DNA of 8,319 bases, from positions 1 to 8,319 of the forward strand of contig JALQTL010000045.1 in assembly GCA_023260935.1 (NCBI GenBank), written 5' to 3'. Made by a program: the position numbers and the translations under genes. This document shows positions 1 to 5,917 of this stretch, one piece after another. A model generated the notes under the pieces. The model was given only the letters and a program-made list of their open reading frames with translations. It was not told the DNA's origin and made no database searches. Every line of letters starts with the position of its first letter. Within the stretch, counting starts at the first letter, position 1. This DNA is from Paracoccaceae bacterium. GTDB lineage: Bacteria > Pseudomonadota > Alphaproteobacteria > Rhodobacterales > Rhodobacteraceae.

Positions 1-1496
1 ACCAGATCGGCCACGCTGGCATCGCGCTCTACCAGCCCTTCCAGAATGGCATCCAGCACCTCATAGGGCGGCAGGCTGTCCTGATCGGTCTGGTTGGCGC
101 GCAATTCGGCACTGGGCGGTTTGGTGATGATGCGCTCGGGGATCACCTCGCCCGCCGGGCCCTTCATCCAGGGGCGGTGATGTTCGTTGCGCCAGCGGGC
201 AGTCAGGAACATGCGGGTCTTGTACATGTCCTTCACCGGGTTATAGCCGCCGTTCATGTCGCCATAGATCGTGCAATACCCCACGGCCATTTCCGATTTG
301 TTGCCGGTGGTCAAAAGCATCTCGCCGAACTTGTTGGAAATGGCCATCAGCATCACGCCCCGCAGGCGAGACTGGATGTTTTCCTCGGTTATGCCTTCGT
401 CGGTGCCGGCAAAGAGCGGCGCCAGCGTTTCACCCACCGCCTTTTGCGCCGCCGTGATCGGCACGGTATCCAGCCGGCAGCCGAGGGCGCGGGCGCATTT
501 CTCGGCGTCTTCCAGCGAATGCTGGCTGGTGAATTCCGAAGGAAGCATCACGCAACGCACGTTTTCCGGGCCAAGCGCATCTGACGCGATGGCGGCCACG
601 ATGGCAGAATCGATCCCGCCCGAAAGCCCCAGCACGGCCTTCTTGAACCCGGTCTTGGCAAAGTAATCCGCCACGGAAAGCACGCAGGCGCGGTAATCGG
701 CCTCTCCGATCGGGGGGATGGCGGCGATTTCACCCTTGTCGGCCAGCCAGCCATTGTCCGTCTGGCGAAAGGTAACAAGGGTCACGCATTCCTCGAACTG
801 CGGCATCTGCACGGCCAGATGCCCCCCGGGGTTCAGCACCATGCTGGACCCGTCGAACACCTGATCGTCCTGTCCGCCCACCATGTTCAGATAGACCAGC
901 GGCAGGCCGGTTTCGATCACCCGGCCGACCATCAGGTTCAGCCGCAGGTTCGGCTTGCCGCGATGATAGGGCGACCCGTTCGGCACCAGCAGGATTTCGG
1001 CCCCCGTTTCGGCCAGCGTCTCGGCCACATCGGCATGCCAGGCATCTTCGCAGATCGGCGTCCCGATACGCACACCATTCACGGTATAGGGACCGTGCAC
1101 ATCGGCAGGGGTGAACACGCGCTTTTCATCAAAGACCGCATCATTGGGCAGGTGGTGCTTCAGCACCGTGGCCGTCACCTTGCCGCCGTTCAGGATGTAA
1201 TATGCGTTGTAAAGCCGCCCGTCCTGCACCGCCGGGCCGCCGATGCCCATGGCCGGCCCATCGGCACAATCCGCTGCCAGCCGATGAATGGCGGCAATCG
1301 CGGCAGCCTGAAAGGCCGGCTTAAGGATCAGATCCTGCGTCTGATAGCCGGTAATGAACATCTCGGTCAGGGCCACCATGTCGGCGCCCTGTGCCTTGCC
1401 CTCTTGCCAGGCGGCAAGGGCTTTTTGCGCATTTGCCTCAAGGGCGCCCACGCTGGGATTCAACTGGGCAAGCGCAAGGCGGAATATCCTGGCCAT
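1..1496 (-). CDS. nadE: Glutamine-dependent NAD+ synthetase (partial, C-terminus beyond window)
   Basis: Catalyses the last step of NAD+ synthesis: ATP-dependent amidation of deamido-NAD+ with ammonia released from glutamine, in the cytoplasm. Two domains are visible. The N-terminal nitrilase-type glutaminase domain (about residues 1-260) starts MARIFRLALAQLNPSVGA and carries the expected catalytic triad: Glu45 (ALTEMF), Lys113 (LKHHLPND) and Cys149 (PICEDAW). The C-terminal synthetase domain has the PP-loop SGGIDS at residues 292-297, TTGNKSE near 396-402, and then YGDMNGGYNPVKDMYKT. The last visible part, SLPPYEVLDAILEG, is typical of this family. About 498 codons are present with no stop. 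The family is usually around 550 residues, so some 50 are missing. The start at 1496 is supported by GAAGG six bases upstream and by alignment with the usual N-terminus. It is divergent from the MORN gene. The assignment is secure. Confidence 0.96.
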   Translation of the reverse strand, partial: MARIFRLALAQLNPSVGALEANAQKALAAWQEGKAQGADMVALTEMFITGYQTQDLILKPAFQAAAIAAIHRLAADCADGPAMGIGGPAVQDGRLYNAYYILNGGKVTATVLKHHLPNDAVFDEKRVFTPADVHGPYTVNGVRIGTPICEDAWHADVAETLAETGAEILLVPNGSPYHRGKPNLRLNLMVGRVIETGLPLVYLNMVGGQDDQVFDGSSMVLNPGGHLAVQMPQFEECVTLVTFRQTDNGWLADKGEIAAIPPIGEADYRACVLSVADYFAKTGFKKAVLGLSGGIDSAIVAAIASDALGPENVRCVMLPSEFTSQHSLEDAEKCARALGCRLDTVPITAAQKAVGETLAPLFAGTDEGITEENIQSRLRGVMLMAISNKFGEMLLTTGNKSEMAVGYCTIYGDMNGGYNPVKDMYKTRMFLTARWRNEHHRPWMKGPAGEVIPERIITKPPSAELRANQTDQDSLPPYEVLDAILEGLVERDASVADL

Positions 1497-1630
1497 GGGG
1501 CACCTTCATCGGGATCTGCACCCGTTCTTCTAGCACTTTGGCGGCAAAGGGAAAGGCGAAGCCGCCCGCGCTTGTCAGGCGCTGACGTGACAGCTAGGCT
1601 TGGCGGCAACGGATGCTCTGGGGGCACTAC
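1497..1630. promoter_or_regulatory. Divergent intergenic region between nadE and the MORN gene
   Basis: A gap of about 134 bases that must hold the promoters of two divergent genes. On the nadE side (minus strand) a GAAGG ribosome binding site sits just before the ATG. Only a weak extended -10-like TGCTAGAAG is visible, at about 1525-1533, with no good -35. On the plus side there is a better promoter candidate, listed separately. I saw no strong palindrome, riboswitch or attenuator. The nadE promoter is therefore unassigned. Confidence 0.5.
1572..1600 (+). promoter_or_regulatory. Candidate promoter of the MORN gene
   Basis: TTGTCA at 1572-1577 matches the TTGACA -35 consensus at five of six positions. 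It is followed after 17 bases by TAGGCT at 1595-1600, which keeps the T, A and final T of the -10 consensus. A transcript would begin near 1607. That would leave almost no leader for an ATG at 1613 but a normal one for the ATG at 1631, which fits the start chosen on signal-peptide grounds. Read by eye only. Confidence 0.35.
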
Positions 1631-3094
1631 ATGCGGCGTGGCGCGAAACACCTGATCGGCGTGGCGGTTCTGGCTCTGTCCTTGCCCGGCCCTATGTGGG
1701 CGCAGGAAGGAGATGTCATCACCAAGCAATATGATGACGGGTCGTTCTACGAAGGCACCTTCCGGGATGGCCGCCAGCACGGCACCGGCACCTATACCTT
1801 GCCCAATGGCTACAGCTACAGCGGCGAATGGGTGGATGGCGAAATTCGCGGCATCGGCACGGCGCGCTATCCCAATGGGTCGGTTTACGAAGGCCAGTTC
1901 GTTGCGGGCAAGCCGGAAGGCCGGGGCAAGATAACCTATGCCGATGGCGGCACCTATGAAGGCGACTGGACCGGCGGCAAGATCACCGGGCAAGGGCGTG
2001 CGACCTATCCCGACGGTTCGGTTTATGAAGGCGCCTTTGTCGATGGCAAGCACCATGGTCAGGGCGTGCTGACGGGCACGAACGGCTATGTCTATCAAGG
2101 GGCCTGGGTCGAGGGCGTGAAAGAGGGCAAGGGGCGCATCTCCTATGGCGACGGCACGGTCTATGACGGCGAGTTGAAGGCAGGGAACCGCGAAGGCACA
2201 GGCACGCTGACCATGCCGGACGGGCTTACCTATATTGGCCAGTGGCGGGCCGGGCAGATCAACGGCAGGGGCAAGCTGACCCAGCCGAACGGCGATGTCT
2301 ATGAAGGCGATTTCGTCGAAGGCCTGCGCGAAGGCCAGGGTGTGATGCTGCACGCGGGCGGGGACCGCTATGAAGGCGGGTTCGTCGCTGACAAGCGGCA
2401 GGGTGCGGGCGTCTTTACCGGGGCGGATGGCGCGGTGTTCGATGGCACATGGCTGGCGGGCAAGCTGGAAGGCACCGGCCGGATCCGCTTTCCCGACGGG
2501 TCGGTCTATGAAGGGGAAGTCAAGGCGGATCAGCCCGAAGGCCTGGGCAAGATCACCTATACCGACGGGTCCACCTATGAAGGCCAGTGGACGGCTGGCG
2601 TGATCGAGGGCGAAGGCACGGCCACCTATGCCTCGGGCGCGGTCTATTCCGGCGCCTTCACCGCGGCTGTGCCGAACGGGCGGGGCACGATGACCCTGGC
2701 GGATGGCTATCGCTATGAAGGCGACTGGGTGAATGGCCAGCGGCAGGGAAAGGGCACAGCCACCTATGCCGATGGCACGGTCTATACGGGCGATTTCGTG
2801 AACGGCCTACGCGACGGTGTGGGCGAGATCACGATGCCCGACGGCTTCCGCTATACCGGGCAGTGGTCGGGCGGAGAGATTGCCGGACAAGGCACCGCCA
2901 CCTATCCCAACGGCGACCGATACGAGGGCGGCTTTGTCGCCGGCCGCCGTGAAGGTCAGGGCAAACTGACCTATGTGTCGGGCCAGGTGGCCGAAGGGCT
3001 ATGGAAAAGCGGCATCCTGACAGCCCCTGGCGAACCGGCCGTGGCAGAACCTGCCGAAGGCACCACCCCCGCCCCTGCCGACCCGCAGAACTGA
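1631..3094 (+). CDS. Predicted exported MORN-repeat protein, 18 full repeats plus one partial
   Basis: A 487-residue protein of unknown function. The N-terminus MRRGAKHLIGVAVLALSLPG has a basic start and hydrophobic core typical of a Sec signal, with likely cleavage at MWA|QEG, so it is probably periplasmic or secreted. The rest is a tandem array of 23-residue MORN units with the pattern DGxxYEGxWxxGxxxGxGxxTYP. Eighteen are complete (1736-2977), a nineteenth breaks off at SGQVAEGLWKSG, and a short Pro/Ala/Glu-rich tail follows. MORN units form elongated beta-hairpin solenoids and often bind lipids or scaffold proteins. No catalytic domain is attached. An in-frame ATG at 1613 would add six residues. 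I prefer 1631 because it starts the signal peptide directly and has GGGGG six bases upstream. It is transcribed divergently from nadE and converges on the molybdoenzyme operon with a 23-base gap. The family call is certain, the role unknown. Confidence 0.92.
   Translation: MRRGAKHLIGVAVLALSLPGPMWAQEGDVITKQYDDGSFYEGTFRDGRQHGTGTYTLPNGYSYSGEWVDGEIRGIGTARYPNGSVYEGQFVAGKPEGRGKITYADGGTYEGDWTGGKITGQGRATYPDGSVYEGAFVDGKHHGQGVLTGTNGYVYQGAWVEGVKEGKGRISYGDGTVYDGELKAGNREGTGTLTMPDGLTYIGQWRAGQINGRGKLTQPNGDVYEGDFVEGLREGQGVMLHAGGDRYEGGFVADKRQGAGVFTGADGAVFDGTWLAGKLEGTGRIRFPDGSVYEGEVKADQPEGLGKITYTDGSTYEGQWTAGVIEGEGTATYASGAVYSGAFTAAVPNGRGTMTLADGYRYEGDWVNGQRQGKGTATYADGTVYTGDFVNGLRDGVGEITMPDGFRYTGQWSGGEIAGQGTATYPNGDRYEGGFVAGRREGQGKLTYVSGQVAEGLWKSGILTAPGEPAVAEPAEGTTPAPADPQN
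1736..3013 (+). repeat. Array of 69-bp (23-codon) MORN coding repeats
   Basis: Eighteen complete units of 69 bp run in frame from 1736 to 2977, plus a partial unit to about 3013. They are imperfect at DNA level, but short blocks recur, for example GAAGGCGACTGG in units 4 and 15. At the ninth residue of each unit, aromatic residues alternate F, W, F, W through unit 9, restart with F at unit 10 and alternate again. This suggests two-unit superrepeats and one ancient block event. There are no gaps or odd-length units, so spacing is strictly kept. Confidence 0.9.
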
Positions 3095-3097
3095 CCC

Positions 3098-3129
3098 GCC
3101 CTCAGGCGAAGGTGCCCTCAGGCAAAGGT
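3098..3129. repeat. 16-bp tandem duplication spanning the molybdoenzyme stop codon
   Basis: GCCCTCAGGCGAAGGT (3098-3113) is followed at once by GCCCTCAGGCAAAGGT (3114-3129), 15 of 16 bases identical. Read on the minus strand, the copy at 3114-3129 encodes the last residues and TGA stop of the large molybdoenzyme subunit. The other copy repeats that stop region downstream, in a shifted frame. It fills most of the 23-base gap to the convergent MORN gene. No hairpin with a T-tract was found between the two stops. Confidence 0.85.
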
Positions 3130-5340
3130 GAAGGTCTTTGCCAGCGGCAATTCCCGCACCCGCGTGCCGGTCAGGGCAAAAAGCGCATTGGCAAGTGCAG
3201 GCGCCGCGGGCGGCGTGCCCGGTTCGCCGATGCCCCGGATCGGGCCGCCGCTTTCCAGCACCCGCACCTGAATATCGGGGCACTGATACAGGCGCAGGGG
3301 TTCATAATCATAGAAGTTCTGTTCCTGCACCTGCCCATCGGCAAAGGTGATCTGCCCCCGGATCGCGGCGGAAAGGCCAAAGACCATGGCGCCCGTTACC
3401 TGCGCCTCAATATTCGCGGGGTCCAGCGCCACGCCCACATCCACCGCCGCCCAAGCCCCGGTCAGGCGGATGCCATCTGTGCCCTGCTCTACCTCGATCA
3501 CCTCGGCCGTCGGCACGCCGAAGGACAGGCAAAACGCCACGCCAAGCGCCTTGCCGGGGCGGGGCGTACCCCAGGACGACATCTCTGCCACCGCTTCCAG
3601 CACCTTGCGGGAAGGGTCGTGCGTCATCTGAGACAGGCGGAATTCCAGCGGGTCAGCCCCGGCCAGATGCGCCAGTTCATCCACGGCGCAATCGTGGAAG
3701 AACCCGTTGACCGACGCGCCGACCGACCGCCAGAACCCCAGCGGCACGGTCTTTGGCGCGCGATAGGCGGCCACGCGGTAATGTGCAAAGCCATAGGGCT
3801 GTTCCCATGCGCCCTGCGATATCGTCGAATCCGGCCCCGCCAGCGGCAGGTTCGCACGTTCCGAAAGGGTTTCCATGATCGAGGGCGAACAGGTGGCCAG
3901 ATCGAAGCTGTTGATCCGCCCGCCCGAAAGGCTGGCCGTGACGCGACCCGTGGCCATGGGGCGGAACATGTCATGCGACATGTCCTCTTCGCGGCTCCAT
4001 GTCACCAGCACCGGGGTGCCTTCCATGGCCCGAGCCACCTGAGCGGCGTAAACGGAAGCATCCACCTCGGCCCGGCGACCAAAACCGCCGCCCATGACGG
4101 TTGTATGCACCTCGACGTCCGCCGTTTCCAGCCCGGCGGCCGCGGCGGCAAACTGCTGCGCCAACCCGGGGGCCTGCGTTCCCACCCAAAGCGTCAGCTT
4201 GCCATCCTTCAGGATCGCCGCCGCCTGCATCGGTTCCATGGTGGCATGGGCAAGGTGCGGCACATGGTATTCGGCCTGCCACAGTTCGCCCGTCACGGCC
4301 GTGACATCGCCATCATCGCGCGGGGTGGCATCGAGCCGTTCCTTGGTGAAGGACGCGGCGATCTGGTCGCGCATCTGCGCGCTTGTCGGCGGATAGGCTG
4401 CGGGGGCCCAGTCAAAGCGAATGGCTTCGGCCGCCTGAATGGCATGCCATGTGGTCTGTGCCACCACGGCCACGCCTCCGGGCAGGGGAATGATCCGTTC
4501 CACCCCCGGCATCGTTTCAGCCGTGCTGGCATCAAACCCGTTCATCGGCGCGCCAAGGTGGGGGTTCATCCTTACGGTGGCAAATCGCATCCCCGGCAGG
4601 CGCACATCTCCGGCGAACCGGGCCGTCCCGGTGGATTTGGCAAGAACATCGACACGCGGCAGGGGCCGGCCCAGAAGCTTCCATTCACTGCGCGGTTTCA
4701 GGGGCGGTGCGTCGGGCAGATCGGCCCGGGCCGCATCAACCGCAAGATCGGTATAGGCGATACGACTTCCATCGGGAGCCACGACCGCCCCTCCTTCGGT
4801 TGACAGGCTGGCCGCGGCCACCCCCAGCCGGGCCGCCGCCGCATTGATCAGCGCCGCCCGGGCCACGGCCCCCGCGGCGCGCATCTTTTCATAGCCGTCC
4901 GGAATGGACGTTGACCCCCCGGTCAACTGCACGGCCAGAAACTTGGCCGGAATGTGCATGGCCGCACGCAGGCTGTTGGCCATCCGGCTTTGGTCCGTGG
5001 GCGAAAACGGCACCGCCTCTTCGAACATCGCGGCATTGTAATAGGCCTTGGCCGGCGGGCCGTGCATGACCCTTACCTGATCCCACGGCAGATCAAGCTC
5101 TTCCGCGACAAGGGCTGCCAGCGTGCTTTGAATACCCTGCCCCATTTCGGCCCGCGGGGTAACGATCGTCACACCCGTGGCGTCGATCAACACATAGGGC
5201 GTGATCGCGCCCGCGTTATCGGCGGCGAGAGGGTTGGCATAGGGCTTCAGATAGCGCCATGTGCCGAAGGCGACGCCCCCGGCAATGGCAGCCGATCCGA
5301 TCAGGAAGGTGCGGCGGGCGATGGTTCCGATGCGGCTCAT
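3118..5340 (-). CDS. Molybdopterin-binding large subunit of an IorB-type molybdenum hydroxylase, Tat-exported
   Basis: A 740-residue subunit of the xanthine dehydrogenase superfamily, closest in style to the beta subunit of isoquinoline 1-oxidoreductase. These enzymes hydroxylate N-heterocycles or oxidise aldehydes at a Mo-cytosine-dinucleotide centre with oxygen from water. The N-terminus MSRIGTIARRTFLIGSAAIA holds a twin-arginine motif (R9-R10) and hydrophobic stretch, so export to the periplasm is likely. MGQG followed by AEEL lies early, at residues 66-82, whereas in CoxL/XDH-type subunits it lies late; this order is characteristic of the IorB group. MGGGFGRR (416-423) and GFWRSVGASVNGF (535-547) are cofactor-binding segments. 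GIGEPGT (703-709) carries the presumed catalytic Glu706. The reading frame stays open upstream to 5520, but the start at 5340 is preferred: it begins the Tat signal, has GGGAGG seven bases before it, and lies two bases after the small-subunit stop. The actual substrate cannot be told from sequence. Confidence 0.93.
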   Translation of the reverse strand: MSRIGTIARRTFLIGSAAIAGGVAFGTWRYLKPYANPLAADNAGAITPYVLIDATGVTIVTPRAEMGQGIQSTLAALVAEELDLPWDQVRVMHGPPAKAYYNAAMFEEAVPFSPTDQSRMANSLRAAMHIPAKFLAVQLTGGSTSIPDGYEKMRAAGAVARAALINAAAARLGVAAASLSTEGGAVVAPDGSRIAYTDLAVDAARADLPDAPPLKPRSEWKLLGRPLPRVDVLAKSTGTARFAGDVRLPGMRFATVRMNPHLGAPMNGFDASTAETMPGVERIIPLPGGVAVVAQTTWHAIQAAEAIRFDWAPAAYPPTSAQMRDQIAASFTKERLDATPRDDGDVTAVTGELWQAEYHVPHLAHATMEPMQAAAILKDGKLTLWVGTQAPGLAQQFAAAAAGLETADVEVHTTVMGGGFGRRAEVDASVYAAQVARAMEGTPVLVTWSREEDMSHDMFRPMATGRVTASLSGGRINSFDLATCSPSIMETLSERANLPLAGPDSTISQGAWEQPYGFAHYRVAAYRAPKTVPLGFWRSVGASVNGFFHDCAVDELAHLAGADPLEFRLSQMTHDPSRKVLEAVAEMSSWGTPRPGKALGVAFCLSFGVPTAEVIEVEQGTDGIRLTGAWAAVDVGVALDPANIEAQVTGAMVFGLSAAIRGQITFADGQVQEQNFYDYEPLRLYQCPDIQVRVLESGGPIRGIGEPGTPPAAPALANALFALTGTRVRELPLAKTFTFA

Positions 5341-5342
5341 GC

Positions 5343-5810
5343 TCAGACCTCCCGAAGGCGGCGGGCGGCATCCTGCACGGCGGCCCGGATGCGGGGATAG
5401 GTGCCACAACGGCAAAGGTTGCCGCTCATCGCCTCGTCGATCTGGGCAAGGCTGGGGGCGGGGTTTTCCGCAAGCAGGGCTGCGGCCTGCATGATCTGGC
5501 CCGACTGGCAATAGCCGCATTGGGCAACCTGATGGTCAACCCAGGCAGCCTGCACCGCGTGCAGCGCCGCCGGAGCGCCCAGACCTTCAATCGTGGTGAC
5601 CTCTGCGCCGGCCACATCGCCAAGCGCGGTCTGGCAGGATCGCACGGCAACGCCATCCACATGCACGGTGCAGGCCCCGCAGGCCGCCACTCCGCAGCCG
5701 AATTTCGTGCCAGTCAGGTTCAACCCGTCGCGCAGCGCCCAGAGGAGCGGCGTATCGGGCGGCAGGTCCAACGAAGCGGGGCTTCCATTCACCGAAAAAC
5801 TGATGGCCAT
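5343..5810 (-). CDS. [2Fe-2S] small subunit of the IorA-type molybdenum hydroxylase
   Basis: A 155-residue iron-sulfur subunit that passes electrons from the molybdenum centre of its partner to an acceptor not encoded here. All eight cluster ligands are visible. The ferredoxin-like N-terminal domain has Cys39, Cys44, Cys47 and Cys59 (CGVAACGAC plus a later C). The helical C-terminal domain has Cys98, Cys101, Cys133 and Cys135 (CGYC and CRCG). The length is normal for the stand-alone subunit of this family, and there is no FAD subunit nearby, as in IorAB-type enzymes. It has no export signal of its own, so it would have to travel with the Tat-bearing large subunit (inference). It is the first gene of the operon; only two bases separate its TGA from the ATG of the large subunit. 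The start at 5810 is supported by AGGAGGG six bases upstream. The acceptor could be a cytochrome or quinone, not determinable here. Confidence 0.94.
   Translation of the reverse strand: MAISFSVNGSPASLDLPPDTPLLWALRDGLNLTGTKFGCGVAACGACTVHVDGVAVRSCQTALGDVAGAEVTTIEGLGAPAALHAVQAAWVDHQVAQCGYCQSGQIMQAAALLAENPAPSLAQIDEAMSGNLCRCGTYPRIRAAVQDAARRLREV
5348..5353 (-). promoter_or_regulatory. Ribosome binding site of the molybdoenzyme large subunit
   Basis: GGGAGG lies seven bases before the ATG at 5340, inside the last codons of the small-subunit gene. It decides the start against the long upstream open frame, and it suggests coupled translation of the two subunits. Confidence 0.8.
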
Positions 5811-5816
5811 CCTGAT

Positions 5817-5823
5817 CCCTCCT
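5817..5823 (-). promoter_or_regulatory. Ribosome binding site of the [2Fe-2S] subunit
   Basis: AGGAGGG, a near-perfect Shine-Dalgarno sequence, lies six bases before the ATG at 5810 and fixes this start. Confidence 0.8.
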
Positions 5824-5831
5824 GATTGCCA

Positions 5832-5857
5832 CTGACAAAATGGTCGAAAAGTGTCAG
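5832..5857. promoter_or_regulatory. Inverted repeat CTGACA-N14-TGTCAG, possible second operator
   Basis: Perfect 6-bp arms, CTGACA (5832-5837) and TGTCAG (5852-5857), enclose the predicted -10 of the hydroxylase operon. The TGACA/TGTCA core is the same as in the neighbouring 12-bp palindrome, so the same protein could recognise both. Four copies of this pentamer fall within 39 bases (5833, 5852, 5860 and 5867). The spacing between arms is long for one TetR dimer, so the outer arm may be an isolated half-site. Confidence 0.4.
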
Positions 5858-5865
5858 AGTGTCAA
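5837..5865 (-). promoter_or_regulatory. Candidate promoter of the molybdenum hydroxylase operon
   Basis: On the minus strand a perfect TTGACA -35 (5865-5860) is followed after 17 bases by CATTTT (5842-5837), a weak -10 with three matches to consensus. Transcription would start near 5830 and give a leader of about 20 bases that still contains the AGGAGGG site. The -35 is one half of the palindrome at 5860-5871. Confidence 0.5.
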
Positions 5866-5871
5866 TTGACA
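5860..5871. promoter_or_regulatory. Perfect 12-bp palindrome TGTCAATTGACA, likely TetR operator
   Basis: A fully self-complementary 12-mer between the hydroxylase operon and the divergent TetR gene. Short palindromes between a TetR gene and its divergent neighbour are the usual operator for this family (established knowledge). Here the two halves are each a consensus TTGACA -35 box, one per strand, so one bound dimer would cover both promoters. That this particular TetR protein binds here is an inference from position. Confidence 0.6.
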
Positions 5872-5894
5872 GTTTGCAGGAAACTTGCCAGAAC
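5866..5894 (+). promoter_or_regulatory. Candidate promoter of the TetR-family gene
   Basis: TTGACA at 5866-5871 is a perfect -35. After a 17-base spacer comes CAGAAC (5889-5894), a poor -10 with three consensus matches. A start near 5901 would place an upstream TTG at 5885 outside the transcript, which favours the ATG at 5918. The weak -10 keeps confidence low. Confidence 0.4.
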
Positions 5895-5917
5895 CGGACC
5901 ACACACGGAAAAAGGGC

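Noticed and set aside
177..666. Two overlapping plus-strand frames of about 130 codons over nadE
   Set aside because: Shadows of the synthetase domain, which reads without interruption on the minus strand through SGGIDS and TTGNKSE.
819..1655. 278-codon plus-strand frame across nadE
   Set aside because: Antisense to the conserved nitrilase domain of nadE, with its catalytic triad; no ribosome site or recognisable domain.
1460..2353. 297-codon minus-strand open frame opposite the MORN array with repeat-like protein sequence
   Set aside because: Its apparent repeats (FAFVDRAIGI-like) are only the mirror of the 69-bp MORN coding repeats, and it runs into nadE and its promoter region.
1736..3013. 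Possibility that the 69-bp repeats are a CRISPR array or non-coding satellite
   Set aside because: They stay in one frame without gaps and translate to textbook MORN units, with changes concentrated at variable positions.
3001..4803. 600-codon open frame on the plus strand opposite the molybdoenzyme large subunit
   Set aside because: It is an antisense shadow. The minus strand encodes a complete, motif-rich enzyme, while this translation is rich in His/Arg/Gly with no domain, and long antisense frames are expected at this GC content and codon bias.
5341..5520. 60-residue N-terminal extension of the molybdoenzyme large subunit
   Set aside because: The frame is open, but it overlaps the cysteine-rich end of the small subunit. 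The internal start at 5340 has a strong ribosome site and begins a Tat signal.
5885..5917. TTG start for the TetR gene, adding 11 residues
   Set aside because: Poorly spaced ribosome site and location upstream of the predicted transcript start; the ATG at 5918 gives a normal TetR N-terminus.
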